DNA of 64,000 nt from Roseiarcus sp963816065 (GTDB taxonomy: Bacteria; Pseudomonadota; Alphaproteobacteria; Rhizobiales; Beijerinckiaceae): NCBI GenBank assembly GCA_963816065.1, contig CAWFJG010000019.1, positions 248,001 through 312,000 of the forward strand, written 5' to 3'. The notes under the pieces were generated by a model, which did not search any database, was not told the origin of the DNA, and was given only the letters and a program-made list of their open reading frames with translations. Position numbers and translations under genes: made by a program. Below are positions 27,530-37,013 of this stretch, piece after piece. Position 1 is the stretch's first letter; the number at the start of each line of letters is the position of its first letter.

Positions 27530-28159
27530 TTACAGCCGCCACAAGACCGGCAGCCGGGGCGCGACGGCGTAGTTGAGCTGAACGAGGATGATGAGGCCGA
27601 TCCCGGCCGGGACGTAGACAAAGCCGACGATCAACCCCGCCAAGTATAACGACTGCGCGATGACGATCCGCCTGCGCACGGCGCGCGACACTTCGCCGCG
27701 CGCGTCTTCACCAATGAGGCGACCGCGTTCGGCGTAAGCCCAGGCCGCGTAGAGCGAGAGGCCGAGCAGCAAAATGTTCGCCCAGTAGACGACGAACGCG
27801 GTCCGATAGGTCAGGAAATCGGCGAGCAGCCGGGTCGAGAACGGCAGCACGGTGACGAACGCCAGGAACAGGAAGTGGAGCCAGGCGAGATCGCGGTCCG
27901 ACCGTTCGAGCTGGCTCAATTGCGTCTGCTGGCCGAGCCAGAATATGCCGAGCGTCAGGACGCTCAGCAGCCAGGGCAGCAGCCGCGGCGCGGTGACCCA
28001 GAGCGCTGCGAGAAGCCCGGCCTCCGAATGAATGTCGCCGGCCTCGGGGGTGTGAAAGTCGAGCACCAGCACGGTCGCAGCGATGGCGAACACGCCGTCG
28101 CTCAGCGCCGCGATTCGACCGACGTCACCCCCGGCGATGTGGTTGTACACAGTCGTCAT
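27530..28159 (-). CDS. TMEM175-family (DUF1211) putative potassium channel
   Basis: A 209-residue membrane protein with six predicted helices. The family signature in helix 1 is RIAALSDGVFAIAATVLVLD, where Leu replaces the usual Phe of FSDGVFAIA. Helices follow at LPWLLSVLTLGIFWLG, WLHFLFLAFVTVLPFS, AFVVYWANILLLGLSLYAAW, IVIAQSLYLAGLIVGFVYV and IGLIILVQLNYAV. Bacterial TMEM175 proteins form tetrameric K+-permeable channels. The ATG at 28159 lies just before the conserved region. The fucU-like gene is 37 bases upstream on the same strand. Confidence 0.82.
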   Translation of the reverse strand: MTTVYNHIAGGDVGRIAALSDGVFAIAATVLVLDFHTPEAGDIHSEAGLLAALWVTAPRLLPWLLSVLTLGIFWLGQQTQLSQLERSDRDLAWLHFLFLAFVTVLPFSTRLLADFLTYRTAFVVYWANILLLGLSLYAAWAYAERGRLIGEDARGEVSRAVRRRIVIAQSLYLAGLIVGFVYVPAGIGLIILVQLNYAVAPRLPVLWRL

Positions 28160-28196
28160 GAGCGCATTCGCGGCCTCGGGTCGATGCGCGGCCCGT

Positions 28197-28646
28197 TCAC
28201 TCCTCGGGCAGCACGCCCTTCTTGAGGATGAAGCAGCCGTAGTGGCGGCGTTCGCCGGTGACGAGAATGGCGAAGGCGTCCGCGGCCCGGTCGTAGAAGG
28301 CGAAGCGCTCAATGCCGGTGAGCGGCTGGCGCCGGCCGACGGCGCGATCGATCGCCGCCTGGACCTCCTGCTGCACCGCCGGCATGGCGAGCGGGTCGCC
28401 GGTCACCTCCATCCTGAGCGCCGGATCGGGCACGAACGAGTTCAGCGGCATCACCGACAGCACCGCCTCGACGGCGCGCGCGGCCGATACGCCGCCCATG
28501 ATGATCGGCTGGCCGGTGACCGTCTGCGCGGCGGTCGAGGCCGCCGGGAAATTGGCGTCGACGATGGCGATCTCGTCGCCGTGGCCCATGCGACGCAGAG
28601 CGTAAAGTAGGTCCGCGTCCAGGAGCGGATCGATTCCCCAAAGCAT
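28197..28646 (-). CDS. RbsD/FucU-family sugar mutarotase
   Basis: A 149-residue protein with the FucU start MLWGIDPLLDADLLYALRRM and GHGDEIAIVDANFPA, carrying the conserved His/Asp pair, and RAVEAVLSVMPLNSF. The C-terminus GERRHYGCFILKKGVL matches FucU. The enzyme interconverts alpha and beta anomers of fucose or ribose. It is not linked to a fucose pathway here, but a ribose-type ABC transporter lies 15 kb away. Confidence 0.88.
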   Translation of the reverse strand: MLWGIDPLLDADLLYALRRMGHGDEIAIVDANFPAASTAAQTVTGQPIIMGGVSAARAVEAVLSVMPLNSFVPDPALRMEVTGDPLAMPAVQQEVQAAIDRAVGRRQPLTGIERFAFYDRAADAFAILVTGERRHYGCFILKKGVLPEE

Positions 28647-28757
28647 GCTTGCCTCCCCGGCGTGTTTTCTGGCCGAAGCTTATCCGGCGCGGGCGGGGCG
28701 GGCAATCAATAACGGCGGCGCTGTCAGCCCCTCCACGCTTCGCGTTTACCGACCCGA

Positions 28758-29795
28758 TCATCCAGACCGAAGGACGGTGTCCGCTGCCTCCTGCCGCGTC
28801 CCGCGTCGTCTCGGCGGCTCACTGACAAAATCGAGCTTTCCTTTCGGGCTCAACCGCATGAGCGCCCCCCCCACGTTGGCGGCAATGGCGCGCCCCTCGG
28901 CGACGGCGTCGCGCAAGGCGGCCGCAAGCGCTTCGATCTTCTCGAGGCCGATCCGGGCTTCGTCCCGGCCGCCGACGGCGGCGATGCGCCGGGCGAGCAC
29001 GCGCTCAACGATCGCGATCGGTTCAGCGGCGAGAGCGCGGGCGTCTATCGGGCCGTCGCCGAGCCGCGCCTCGGCCTCGGCGGTCATGCGGGCGAGCGCC
29101 TCGTCCGCTTCGGCGGCGCGGCGGGCGAGGCGGGCGAGACCGTTCGCGTCCAGCCCTTCCTCGGCGAGGCGCGCCATCAGCGCGCGCAGCCGTGTGCGCG
29201 CATAGGCCGGGTCGACGTTGGACGGGTCGTCGACGAACGGGACACGGCGGGAAAGGCAGAAAGCGACGAGGTCGGCTTTCGCGACGCCGAGGAGGGGCCG
29301 GATGAGCGTGACGCCGCCGCGCGGGGTCGTGGCCGCCATGCCGGCGAGGCCGGCCACGCCCGAGCCACGCAGAAGCCGGAAGAGCACCGTCTCGGCCTGA
29401 TCGTCGGCGTGATGGGCGGTGGCGATCGCATCGGCGCCGATCGCGAGGGCGTGCGCGGCGAGCAGCCGGTAGCGCGCCTCCCGCGCCCGCTCCTGAAGCC
29501 GCGTCGAAGGCTTCGGTCCGGTCCAGACGAGCGTCGCGTGAGGGACCCCCAGGCGCTCGCATAAGGCGGCAACGGCCGCGGCCTCGGCCGCGCTTTCTGG
29601 TCTGAGGCGATGGTCGACGGTCGCCGCGAACACCTGAACGCCGCGCCTTGCCGCCCATTCAGAGGCCATCGCGAGGAGCGCGGTCGAGTCGGGTCCGCCG
29701 GAAACTGCGATCAGGGTCGCCTTCGCCGCCGCGAGCGGCGCCAGGAGCGCGTCGATTCGCGCGTCGGAAAGCGGCTCGGCGCCGGCGGCGCTCAA
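28758..29795 (-). CDS. tilS: tRNA(Ile)-lysidine synthase
   Basis: A 345-residue N-type ATP pyrophosphatase. The P-loop is VSGGPDSTALL at residues 31-41, with HRLRPES, ALAIGADAIATAHHADDQAE and RPLLGVAKADL as later motifs. TilS converts C34 of the AUA-reading tRNA(Ile) to lysidine and is essential. At 345 residues it has the short form seen in alphaproteobacteria. It overlaps cpoB by four bases (ATGA), giving a pal, cpoB, tilS order. The ftsH gene that often follows tilS is not found; fucU is next instead. Confidence 0.93.
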   Translation of the reverse strand: MSAAGAEPLSDARIDALLAPLAAAKATLIAVSGGPDSTALLAMASEWAARRGVQVFAATVDHRLRPESAAEAAAVAALCERLGVPHATLVWTGPKPSTRLQERAREARYRLLAAHALAIGADAIATAHHADDQAETVLFRLLRGSGVAGLAGMAATTPRGGVTLIRPLLGVAKADLVAFCLSRRVPFVDDPSNVDPAYARTRLRALMARLAEEGLDANGLARLARRAAEADEALARMTAEAEARLGDGPIDARALAAEPIAIVERVLARRIAAVGGRDEARIGLEKIEALAAALRDAVAEGRAIAANVGGALMRLSPKGKLDFVSEPPRRRGTRQEAADTVLRSG

Positions 29796-30844
29796 CAGTG
29801 ATTCTTCGCCATTTCGCGGTCGGCGAGACGCTTCACCGAGGCCGTCGCGGTCGGGTAGCGCTTGCCGAATTCGGCGAACGTCGCACAGGCCTGATCCTTG
29901 TTGCCGAGCGCGGCGAGAGTCTGGCCTAGCCGGACCATGCTTTCGGGGGCGCGGTTGGACCTGGCGAAATCGGTCGTGACCTTGAGATATTGCTCGGCGG
30001 CCTCGCGCGGACGCGAACGCTGGAAATAGGTCTCCCCAATGTAAAAGTCCGCGTCGGGAGTCAGCCTGTGTCCGGGATTGGCGGCGACGAACGCCTTGAA
30101 CCCGTCCTCGGCTTGTTGATATTGTCCGCCCTGGAAGGCCTGGAGGGCGGCGTTGTACTGGTCGCGCGGGCCGTCGAGGATCGCCACGCCCGAATTGACG
30201 ATGGTCGGGCCGGTCGCGGTCGGCGTCGCCGGCGGCGGACCGGCGCCGAGTTCAAGCGGCGCGCCGGGCGCGGCGCTGGCGGAACGGACGGGAGCCCCGG
30301 TCGCCGGAGGCGCGCTGGCCAAAGGGGCGCTCGGCGGCGTCGCGCCGAGCGGTCGTGGCGCGCCGGGGGCGTTGGGATCGGCGTTCGGGTCGAAAGCATC
30401 GGAACGACGCGGCTTGGGCGGCGCCGAGCCGTCGATCACGACCGGCGGCGCGACCGCAATGGCCGAGGGAGGCGCTGCGGCGGTCGGGGGGGCAGCGGCC
30501 GCGAGCGGCGCTCCGCTCGGGCGGTCGCCGAAGCGGAACTCGACGTCCCGTCGAAACTTCTGCAGCTCTTCCTCCAGGCGGCGCTCGGCGTTTTCAAGCT
30601 CCTCGATGCGACCGTTCGCCTGCCGCAATTGCTCCTCGAGCCGGTTGACGCGAACGACCAGCGCGGCGGCCTGGTCCTCCTCCTGCTGCACGGTCCCGTC
30701 GGGAACGTCGGACAGCGGCGCCAACTGCGCGGACTGCGGCGCGCTGCGGCGGAAAAGGTCGAAACCCTGCCCGCTGGCCGGCGAGGCGACTGCAGCGGCG
30801 GCCAAGACGATCGCCGTCAACCGCAGGGCGAAAGATGAACTCAC
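29792..30844 (-). CDS. cpoB: Cell division coordinator CpoB (YbgF), Tol-Pal associated
   Basis: A 350-residue periplasmic protein: signal peptide (FALRLTAIVLAAAAVASPAS), then a coiled coil near residues 60-110 (VVRVNRLEEQLRQANGRIEE, LENAERRLEEELQKFRRD), then a Pro/Ala-rich linker of about 120 residues. The C-terminus has TPR repeats (DQYNAALQAFQGGQYQQAED, ADFYIGETYFQRSRPREAAE, VRLGQTLAALGNKDQACATF). CpoB couples peptidoglycan synthesis to outer-membrane constriction through Tol. The GTG at 30844 starts at the signal peptide; an ATG at 30937 would add 31 unlikely residues. It lies 106 bases after pal. Confidence 0.88.
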   Translation of the reverse strand: MSSSFALRLTAIVLAAAAVASPASGQGFDLFRRSAPQSAQLAPLSDVPDGTVQQEEDQAAALVVRVNRLEEQLRQANGRIEELENAERRLEEELQKFRRDVEFRFGDRPSGAPLAAAAPPTAAAPPSAIAVAPPVVIDGSAPPKPRRSDAFDPNADPNAPGAPRPLGATPPSAPLASAPPATGAPVRSASAAPGAPLELGAGPPPATPTATGPTIVNSGVAILDGPRDQYNAALQAFQGGQYQQAEDGFKAFVAANPGHRLTPDADFYIGETYFQRSRPREAAEQYLKVTTDFARSNRAPESMVRLGQTLAALGNKDQACATFAEFGKRYPTATASVKRLADREMAKNHC

Positions 30845-30950
30845 GTGAGGCCTCGGCTGGCGTCGCGACGCTGAGGGGCGGCGTCGCGATGATGGGCACG
30901 GCGCGCCGTGCGCGCTGATCGGACTGAGTGACGTCACTTGCGTCCCGCCG

Positions 30951-31463
30951 TCAACTCCCCGGAGCGCCGTTCAGCACCGTCACGGCGCGGCGGTTTTGTG
31001 ACCAGCAGGAGATGTCGTCGCACACCGCGACCGGCCGCTCCTTGCCGTAGCTGATCGTCTTCATGCGTGAGGCCGAGACGCCCTTGGCGGCGAGGTAGTC
31101 GTGCACCGCCTCGGCGCGCCGGGCGCCGAGTGCGAAATTGTATTCGCGCGTGCCGCGCTCGTCGGCGTGGCCCTCGATCGTGAAGCTGTAGCGATTGAAC
31201 TGATTGAGCCAGGCCGCCTGCTTGTCGAGAGTCGCCTGCGCGGTCGGCGAGAGGTCGGTTTGGTCGGTGTCGAAGAACACCCGGTCGCCGACGCTCTGGT
31301 TGAATTCCTGAACGCTGCCGGGTCCGGTCGCGCTGTAGGCCGCTCCGCCGGCGGCCGCGGCCAGATCGCTGTCGGCCCCGTGGCGGGCGCAGGCGCTTAC
31401 GCTCAAGCCGAGAGCCAGGGCGCCGACGAGCGCCAGCGAAACCTTCGAACCCACCGCAGCCAT
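30951..31463 (-). CDS. pal: Peptidoglycan-associated lipoprotein Pal
   Basis: A 170-residue lipoprotein: signal peptide with lipobox ending LSVSAC (Cys25). The OmpA-like domain follows: DRVFFDTDQTDLSP, YSFTIEGHADERGTREYN and ARRAEAVHDYLAAKG, with the Asp/Arg residues that bind diaminopimelate. It anchors the outer membrane to peptidoglycan. tolB, which normally precedes it, is not upstream here; an unrelated plus-strand gene is. Confidence 0.94.
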   Translation of the reverse strand: MAAVGSKVSLALVGALALGLSVSACARHGADSDLAAAAGGAAYSATGPGSVQEFNQSVGDRVFFDTDQTDLSPTAQATLDKQAAWLNQFNRYSFTIEGHADERGTREYNFALGARRAEAVHDYLAAKGVSASRMKTISYGKERPVAVCDDISCWSQNRRAVTVLNGAPGS

Positions 31464-31700
31464 GCCATGCTCCTGACCGCCCGCGCCCCCAACTGGCCTA
31501 GACGCCGGAACGTTAACGCAAGGTTTCGCCGCCTCCGCCGGCCCCGCCGTCAGAGCGTCGATCCTCGGACTCGGGGAGCGTTAACAGTCCTTTCGTGGCC
31601 ATATTGGGGCGCTCGACGCCTTGCGCGAGTCGCAGTTTCGTGGGCATGGTCGAGTGAAGCGATGGCCCATCTCGCTGGCATTCTATCGGGTTCTGTTTCG

Positions 31701-32282
31701 ATGAAGCAACACAAGGTCAGGCGGACGGCGCTGCTCGCGCTGGCGATGGCCTTCCTTATTGCCGCTTGGGTCTGGGACGGGCTCGCCGCGGTCGGCCAAC
31801 GGGTCGTGGCCCTTATTCCGTTGAAGCGGTTGAAGGCGGCGTTCGCGGCGGTAATCGACCGTCTGCCGGCGCCGCTCGTTCTGCTGGTGTTTCTCGTGCC
31901 GTTCCTGATCGTCGAGCCGCTCCTGGTGGTGGCGACCGTCGCCATCGCCATGGGCTACGTCTTCTGGGGCGCGGTTTGCTGGATCGTGCTCAAGGCGTTG
32001 GCGATCGCGGTCCTTCCCGCGATCTTCGACATGACCAGGCACAGGCTGATGACCATGCCCTGGTTCGTTCGCGCTTTCGCCAAGGTCATGGCCTTTCATG
32101 ATTACGCCGACCAGATCGTCGCGCCGTACAAGCGCGCCGCTTCCATGATGGTCGCCAGCTGGCGCGCGAGGGCGGCGGCGCTGTTGCGGCGGCAGACGCC
32201 GGGGGCCGCCCAGCGCGCCGCACGCCTCGCCGCCCGCCGACGGTCGATCAACAATCGCGCCTCGGCGTCGCCGGGCGAGTGA
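31701..32282 (+). CDS. Membrane protein of unknown function
   Basis: A 193-residue protein with a basic start (MKQHKVRRTALLALAMAF), a first helix near residues 8-28 and a long hydrophobic region at about 58-98 (APLVLLVFLVPFLIVEPLLV, VATVAIAMGYVFWGAVCW). A basic, Arg-rich C-terminus follows (RARAAALLRRQTP, ARLAARRRS). I do not recognise the family; topology suggests an inner-membrane protein with a cytosolic basic tail. An upstream ATG at 31662 is possible. The next gene begins two bases after its stop. Confidence 0.55.
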   Translation: MKQHKVRRTALLALAMAFLIAAWVWDGLAAVGQRVVALIPLKRLKAAFAAVIDRLPAPLVLLVFLVPFLIVEPLLVVATVAIAMGYVFWGAVCWIVLKALAIAVLPAIFDMTRHRLMTMPWFVRAFAKVMAFHDYADQIVAPYKRAASMMVASWRARAAALLRRQTPGAAQRAARLAARRRSINNRASASPGE

Positions 32283-32283
32283 A

Positions 32284-33075
32284 GTGATTCCCGCCGCGGA
32301 TCTTGCGACGCTCGCCGCAGGGGCGCTGGTCGGCGGAATTCTCGGCCTTGTCGGCGGCGGCGGCTCGGTGCTGGCAGTGCCGCTGCTCGTCTATGGGGTC
32401 GGCGTGGCCTCGCCGCATGTCGCCATCGGCACGAGCGCGGTCGCCGTCTGCGTCAACGCCCTCATCAGCCTCGCCCAGCACGCCCGCGCGGGCCGCGTCA
32501 AATGGCGCTGCGCCGCGGTGTTCTCTGTCGCCGGCGTCGTCGGCGCAGCAATCGGGTCGACCGCGGCCAAGTGGGTCGAGGGCCAAAGACTGCTGCTGCT
32601 GTTCGGCCTGATGATGATCGCGGTCGGCGCCTCGATGCTGCGGACCCCGCGCCGTGCGGACCGGCATGATGTCCGGCTGTCGGGGGACACGGCGGCCGAG
32701 CTTGCGCCGCGCCTCGTCGGCGCGGGTTTCGGCGTGGGAGCGCTCTCGGGCTTCTTCGGTATCGGCGGCGGCGTCCTGATCGTACCCGGCTTGATGGCCG
32801 CAACCGCCATGCCGATGATCATGGCGGTGGGAACGTCCCTCGTCTCGGTCGCCGCCTTTGGCGCCACGACGGCGGCAAACTACGCGCTGTCGGGCCTTGT
32901 CGACTGGCGCGTCGCCCTCCTTTTCATTGTCGCCGGCATTGCCGGCGGGATAGGCGGCGTGGCCTTGGCGCAGCGGCTCGCAAAGCAGAAGAGCGCGCTG
33001 CGGCTCGTGTTCGCGACGGTCGTGGTCGCCGTTGGCGTCTACGTCACAATTCGCGGGTCGCTCGCGCTCGTTTGA
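32284..33075 (+). CDS. TSUP/TauE-SafE family sulfite or organosulfur exporter
   Basis: A 263-residue membrane protein with the internal duplication typical of TSUP. GGILGLVGGGGSVLAVPLL in the first half is mirrored by GVGALSGFFGIGGGVLIVPG in the second. About eight helices are visible. Members move sulfite, sulfonates or similar anions. It starts with GTG one base after the preceding stop, so the two genes are probably cotranscribed. Confidence 0.85.
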   Translation: MIPAADLATLAAGALVGGILGLVGGGGSVLAVPLLVYGVGVASPHVAIGTSAVAVCVNALISLAQHARAGRVKWRCAAVFSVAGVVGAAIGSTAAKWVEGQRLLLLFGLMMIAVGASMLRTPRRADRHDVRLSGDTAAELAPRLVGAGFGVGALSGFFGIGGGVLIVPGLMAATAMPMIMAVGTSLVSVAAFGATTAANYALSGLVDWRVALLFIVAGIAGGIGGVALAQRLAKQKSALRLVFATVVVAVGVYVTIRGSLALV

Positions 33076-33246
33076 ACCTGACCGCTGGCCCCAACGTTGC
33101 TGGAATCGGGCGAGCCGAGCGCGCCTCCCGCCAAATTACGCAAACCGAACTTACCCTGCGTCGGTTTGAAATCGCACCCGTCCCTCGGCTCCGTGGACAG
33201 GCCGTCGAGAACCGACTAAACGTCGGGCCGCCGCAAGGATCCCTGG

Positions 33247-33828
33247 ATGGTCAACTCGCTCTACGCCCGCGTCAAGGCGCTCGCGCAAAGCCCGCACGCC
33301 GAAGCGGCGCTGGCGGCGGTGGCGTTCGCTGAAAGCTCGTTCTTTCCGATCCCGCCCGATGTGCTGCTCGCGCCGATGGCGCTCGCTCACCCCCATCGCG
33401 CCTGGCGCTTCGCCCTGGTGGCGACGGTCGCTTCGGTCGTCGGCGGCATGCTCGGCTATGCGATCGGAGCCGTTCTCTACGACACGGTCGGCCATTGGCT
33501 GATCAATCTTTACGGCTACGGCGCCAGGATGGACGCGCTCAAGGCCACCTACGCCCAGTGGGGCTGGCTCGTCATTCTGGTCAAGGGCGTGACGCCGATC
33601 CCCTTCAAGCTCGTCACGATCACGAGCGGCCTGCTCGGCTACAACTTCGCGTTGTTCGTCGCGTTGTCGGCGGTGACGCGCGGCGCGCGGTTCTTTTTGG
33701 TGGCGGGCGCCCTTCACTGGTTCGGCGAGCCGGTGCGCAATGCGATGGAGCGCAATTTCGCGGCCGTGCTGGGCGGCTTCGCAGCGCTGGTCATCGTCGG
33801 TTTCGTCATCGCCATCAAGGTCTTCTGA
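33247..33828 (+). CDS. YqaA-type DedA-like membrane protein
   Basis: A 193-residue protein with VAFAESSFFPIPPDVLLAPM near the N-terminus, SVVGGMLGYAIGAVLYDTVG, and the GVTPIPFKLVTITSGLLGY segment. These are hallmarks of the VTT/SNARE-associated family, YqaA branch. Related DedA proteins flip lipids or support proton-dependent homeostasis; the YqaA role is not settled. It overlaps dsbB by one base. Confidence 0.85.
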   Translation: MVNSLYARVKALAQSPHAEAALAAVAFAESSFFPIPPDVLLAPMALAHPHRAWRFALVATVASVVGGMLGYAIGAVLYDTVGHWLINLYGYGARMDALKATYAQWGWLVILVKGVTPIPFKLVTITSGLLGYNFALFVALSAVTRGARFFLVAGALHWFGEPVRNAMERNFAAVLGGFAALVIVGFVIAIKVF

Positions 33829-34334
33829 TGCAGGCGTTTGGGTTGATCTTTCCGCCTTCGCAAGCCGGTCGGGCGCTATGGATGCTCGTTGGCGCGTTGG
33901 TGATTCTGGCTGCGGTCTGGATCTTCCAGGCCTATGGCTTCGCTCCCTGCGACCTTTGCCTCACCGAGCGATACGCCTACTACGCGGGAGCGCCGCTTGC
34001 GGCGCTAACGGCGGCGCTCGCGAGCCGATCTGCGCACGGGGCCGCGCGGGCGGTGTTCGTTCTTCTGGCCCTGATCTTTCTCGCCAATGCCGGCCTCGCA
34101 TTCTACCACGTCGGCGTGGAGCAGCACTGGTGGCCAGGGCCGACCGCCTGCACCGGATCGCTCGGGGGGCCGGTCGACGTCAACGACCTGATGAAGTCAT
34201 TGAACTCAGCCCGCGTGGTCAACTGCGACGTGGTGCAACTCCGAATACTCGGGCTCTCCCTTGCCGGATGGGACGGTTTCGCAAGCGCGGCCATCGCGGT
34301 CTACGCGGCGCTCGCCGCTACGCTCAAGCGCTGA
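33828..34334 (+). CDS. dsbB: Disulfide bond formation protein DsbB
   Basis: A 168-residue inner-membrane protein with four helices and both redox pairs: CDLC in FAPCDLCLTERYAYY for quinone exchange, and the second periplasmic pair in PTACTGS and VVNCDV. DsbB reoxidises DsbA using ubiquinone. No dsbA is in the window. The ATG overlaps the stop of the YqaA-like gene, so expression is coupled. Confidence 0.9.
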   Translation: MQAFGLIFPPSQAGRALWMLVGALVILAAVWIFQAYGFAPCDLCLTERYAYYAGAPLAALTAALASRSAHGAARAVFVLLALIFLANAGLAFYHVGVEQHWWPGPTACTGSLGGPVDVNDLMKSLNSARVVNCDVVQLRILGLSLAGWDGFASAAIAVYAALAATLKR

Positions 34335-34341
34335 AGCGCCG

Positions 34342-36120
34342 TCAGCGCCGCCTCGGACCGCGGATCGACCGCGGCCGCTCCGGCGCGCCGGCCGCCGCCA
34401 AGATCTTGCGGTACGCGTCGCGCTTCTCGTGGATCGAGGCGATGACGAGGCCCATCGGCACGCCGATGTCGACCAGCACCGCCTCCGAGAGCTGCAGGCT
34501 CGCCTCGATGGTCTCCGGCACCGCGTCGGTCACGCCCAGTTCGTAGAGCGTGTGAGCGTGGTCGGCGTCGCGGGCGCGCGCCACGAGCGTGATGTCCGGG
34601 CGCAGCATCCGGGTCGTCCGCACCACCATCTCGTTGGCGCGCGGAGAATCCATCGTCACCACCACCGCGCGCGCCGTCTCGACCGCGCAGCGGCGCAGGT
34701 AGTCGGCGCGCGAGGCGTCGCCATAATAGACTGGCTTGCCGGTCTCGCGGGCGCGGGCGACGACGCGCGCGTCGAAATCCACCGCGATGAACGGGACCGC
34801 GTGACTATCGAGCATGTCGCCGATCAGGGCGCCGACCCGGCCGTAGCCGACAATGACCACTCGTGCGGCGTCGCTTCCGGGCGGCGTCTCCTCGGGCGGC
34901 GCGTCGGGCCGCGGCCTGCCGTGCGGATCGATCGCTGCGCCGATCCGGCCAAGCGCGGGGATGGCGAGCATCGAGACTGCGATCGCCGTCACCAGCGTGG
35001 TCGACAGCGCCCGGTCGATCAGGCCCCCCGCGAGCGCGGCGCCGATCATCACGAAGCCAAACTCGCCGCCCGGCCCGAGCAGCAGCGCCATGTCCGCCGA
35101 GGGGCGCGGAGGTAGGCGGAAGGCGCGCGCAAGCCCGAACAGGATCAGGCCCTTCAGCCCGGCCAGGGCGGCGGCGAGGCCGAGGATGAGGCCGGGCTTG
35201 GCGAGGATCAGCGCCGGATCGACGCTGGCCCCGACCGAGACGAAATAGAGCCCGAGCATGAGGCCCTTGAACGGCTCGATCGTCACCTCGATCTCGCGGC
35301 GATATTCGGTTTCCGCGAGCAGCAGGCCGGCGACGAAGGCTCCGAGCGCCATCGACAGATGGCTCGCCGCCGCGAGCAGTCCGTCGCCGAGCACCACGAG
35401 CAGACAGGCCGCCATGAAGAATTCGGGGCTCCGGGCCTCGGCGACGAAGCGGAAGAACGGCCGCAGCGCCAGCCGGCCGAAAACGACCAGGGCCGCCAGG
35501 GCCAGCGCCGCGGGGACCAGCGTCTCCGCCAAGGCGAGCCCCAGACCGTTGTCGCCGCCGCGCGCGAAGGCGCCGGCCATCACCAGAAACGGCGCGACGG
35601 CGAGATCCTGAAACAGAAGCACGGCGAAGGTCGCGCGACCGACCGTCGCTCCGAGCCGCTTGCCCTCGATCAGCACGGGGATGACGATTGCGGTCGACGA
35701 CATGCTGAGCGCGGCGCCCACCATCAGGGCGGAGGCCGGAGCGAGACCGAGCCCATAGGCTGCCGCGGTGAGCATCAGCGTCGTGACGACGACCTGAGCG
35801 AGACCGAGCCCGAACACCAGCCGCCGCATGCGCCGCATGCGCTCGAACGACAGCTCTAGGCCCATGGTGAAGAGGAGCGTGACGACGCCGAAGGCGGCGA
35901 TCCGGTCGATCGTCGCGACATTGCCGATCGTGAACGCGTCGAGCCACGGGGTCGCGCGGGCGAGTGCGCCGAGACCGTAGGGGCCGAGCGCCACCCCCGC
36001 GAACAGATAGCCGAGCACCGGGCTGACCCGCAGGCGGAAGAACAGCGGCGCGACCACGCCCGCCGTCGCCAGGAACAGCAGCGCTTCCTTGTAGAGGGAA
36101 AGGTCCAACGTCTCGTTCAA
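34342..36120 (-). CDS. Kef-type monovalent cation:proton antiporter (CPA2) with TrkA-N domain
   Basis: A 592-residue protein. Residues 1-380 form a Na/H-exchanger domain with about 12 helices (VSPVLGYLFAGVALGPYGLG; MVGAALSMSSTAIVIPVLIE; LFQDLAVAPFLVMAG). The C-terminal RCK/TrkA-N Rossmann domain starts at VVIVGYGRVGALIGDMLDSH and continues ARAVVVTMDSPRANEMVVR. It resembles KefB/KefC and YbaL; no KefF/KefG-type ancillary gene is adjacent. It faces the dsbB gene, seven bases from its stop. Confidence 0.9.
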   Translation of the reverse strand: MNETLDLSLYKEALLFLATAGVVAPLFFRLRVSPVLGYLFAGVALGPYGLGALARATPWLDAFTIGNVATIDRIAAFGVVTLLFTMGLELSFERMRRMRRLVFGLGLAQVVVTTLMLTAAAYGLGLAPASALMVGAALSMSSTAIVIPVLIEGKRLGATVGRATFAVLLFQDLAVAPFLVMAGAFARGGDNGLGLALAETLVPAALALAALVVFGRLALRPFFRFVAEARSPEFFMAACLLVVLGDGLLAAASHLSMALGAFVAGLLLAETEYRREIEVTIEPFKGLMLGLYFVSVGASVDPALILAKPGLILGLAAALAGLKGLILFGLARAFRLPPRPSADMALLLGPGGEFGFVMIGAALAGGLIDRALSTTLVTAIAVSMLAIPALGRIGAAIDPHGRPRPDAPPEETPPGSDAARVVIVGYGRVGALIGDMLDSHAVPFIAVDFDARVVARARETGKPVYYGDASRADYLRRCAVETARAVVVTMDSPRANEMVVRTTRMLRPDITLVARARDADHAHTLYELGVTDAVPETIEASLQLSEAVLVDIGVPMGLVIASIHEKRDAYRKILAAAGAPERPRSIRGPRRR

Positions 36121-36251
36121 GGGGCCCCGCTGTCCGTGCGGCCGACGACACTTAGTCGATTCGAGCCCGCAAGCGAGCCTCGCGCGTGCGGTGAATGGCG
36201 TGCTATGGCGAGGGCGACGTGTCTTCGATGGCCGACAGCCGGGAGTCGCCG

Positions 36252-36906
36252 ATGGCGCATTATTCGCGAGACGCGGAATCCGCCGCGATCATGGCGCTCG
36301 CGCCGGTCATTCCGGTGTTAACCGTTCGGAGCGTCGAGGACGGTCTCGGGCAGGCCAAGGCGCTGGTCGCCGGCGGCCTGCTCGCCATCGAAGTCACCCT
36401 GCGCACGCCGAGCGCGCTCGACGCCATCGCCGCCATCGCCAAGGCGGTTCCCGGCGCGGTGGTCGGCGCCGGCACGATCACCTCGCCCGCGCAGATCGGC
36501 GAGGCGGTCGAGGCCGGGGCGCGCTTTCTGGTGAGTCCCGGGGACCACGAAAGCGCTGGCCGAGGCGGCCGCCGCCGCTCCGGTCCCCTTCCTGCCGGGC
36601 TGCGCCACCGCCTCCGAGGCGATGGCGCTGCGCGAGCTCGGCTTTCGCTCGCTGAAGCTCTTCCCAGCCGAGGCGGTCGGGGGCGTGAAGCTGATCGCCT
36701 CGCTGGCGGCGCCGCTCGCCGACCTACGTTTCTGCCCGACCGGCGGCATCGATCTCGCCAAGGCGCCGGATTACCTCAAACTGCCCAATGTCGCGTGCAT
36801 CGGCGGCTCGTGGATGCTGCCTAAGGAGGCTCTGGCGACAGGCGATTACGCCACGGTGGAGAGGCTGGCGCGCGAGGCGGCGGGGCTGGCGCGAAACGGC
36901 GCCTGA
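36252..36906 (+). pseudogene. eda: KDPG/KHG aldolase, broken by one frameshift
   Basis: The first frame gives APVIPVLTVRSVEDGLGQAK, AIEVTLRTPSALDAI (catalytic Glu) and GAGTITSPAQIGEAVEAGA. After the G4 run at 36540-36543 the second frame continues TKALAEAAAAAPVPFLPGCA, LRELGFRSLKLFPAEA (Schiff-base Lys) and FCPTGGIDL to the stop at 36906. One extra G explains the break; without it the segment reads LVSPGTTKALAEA as expected. The enzyme splits 2-keto-3-deoxy-6-phosphogluconate in the Entner-Doudoroff pathway. The remainder is fully conserved, so a sequencing indel is likely. Confidence 0.85.
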
Positions 36907-37013
36907 CGGGCGGCGCCCTTTTTCAAGTCGCGGCCCGCAGCTGGCCCGAACACGACGATCCGGACTGAGGCCTGACGCGATCAGCGATCGCGCCTATAGC
37001 CCCGGTCGACGCC

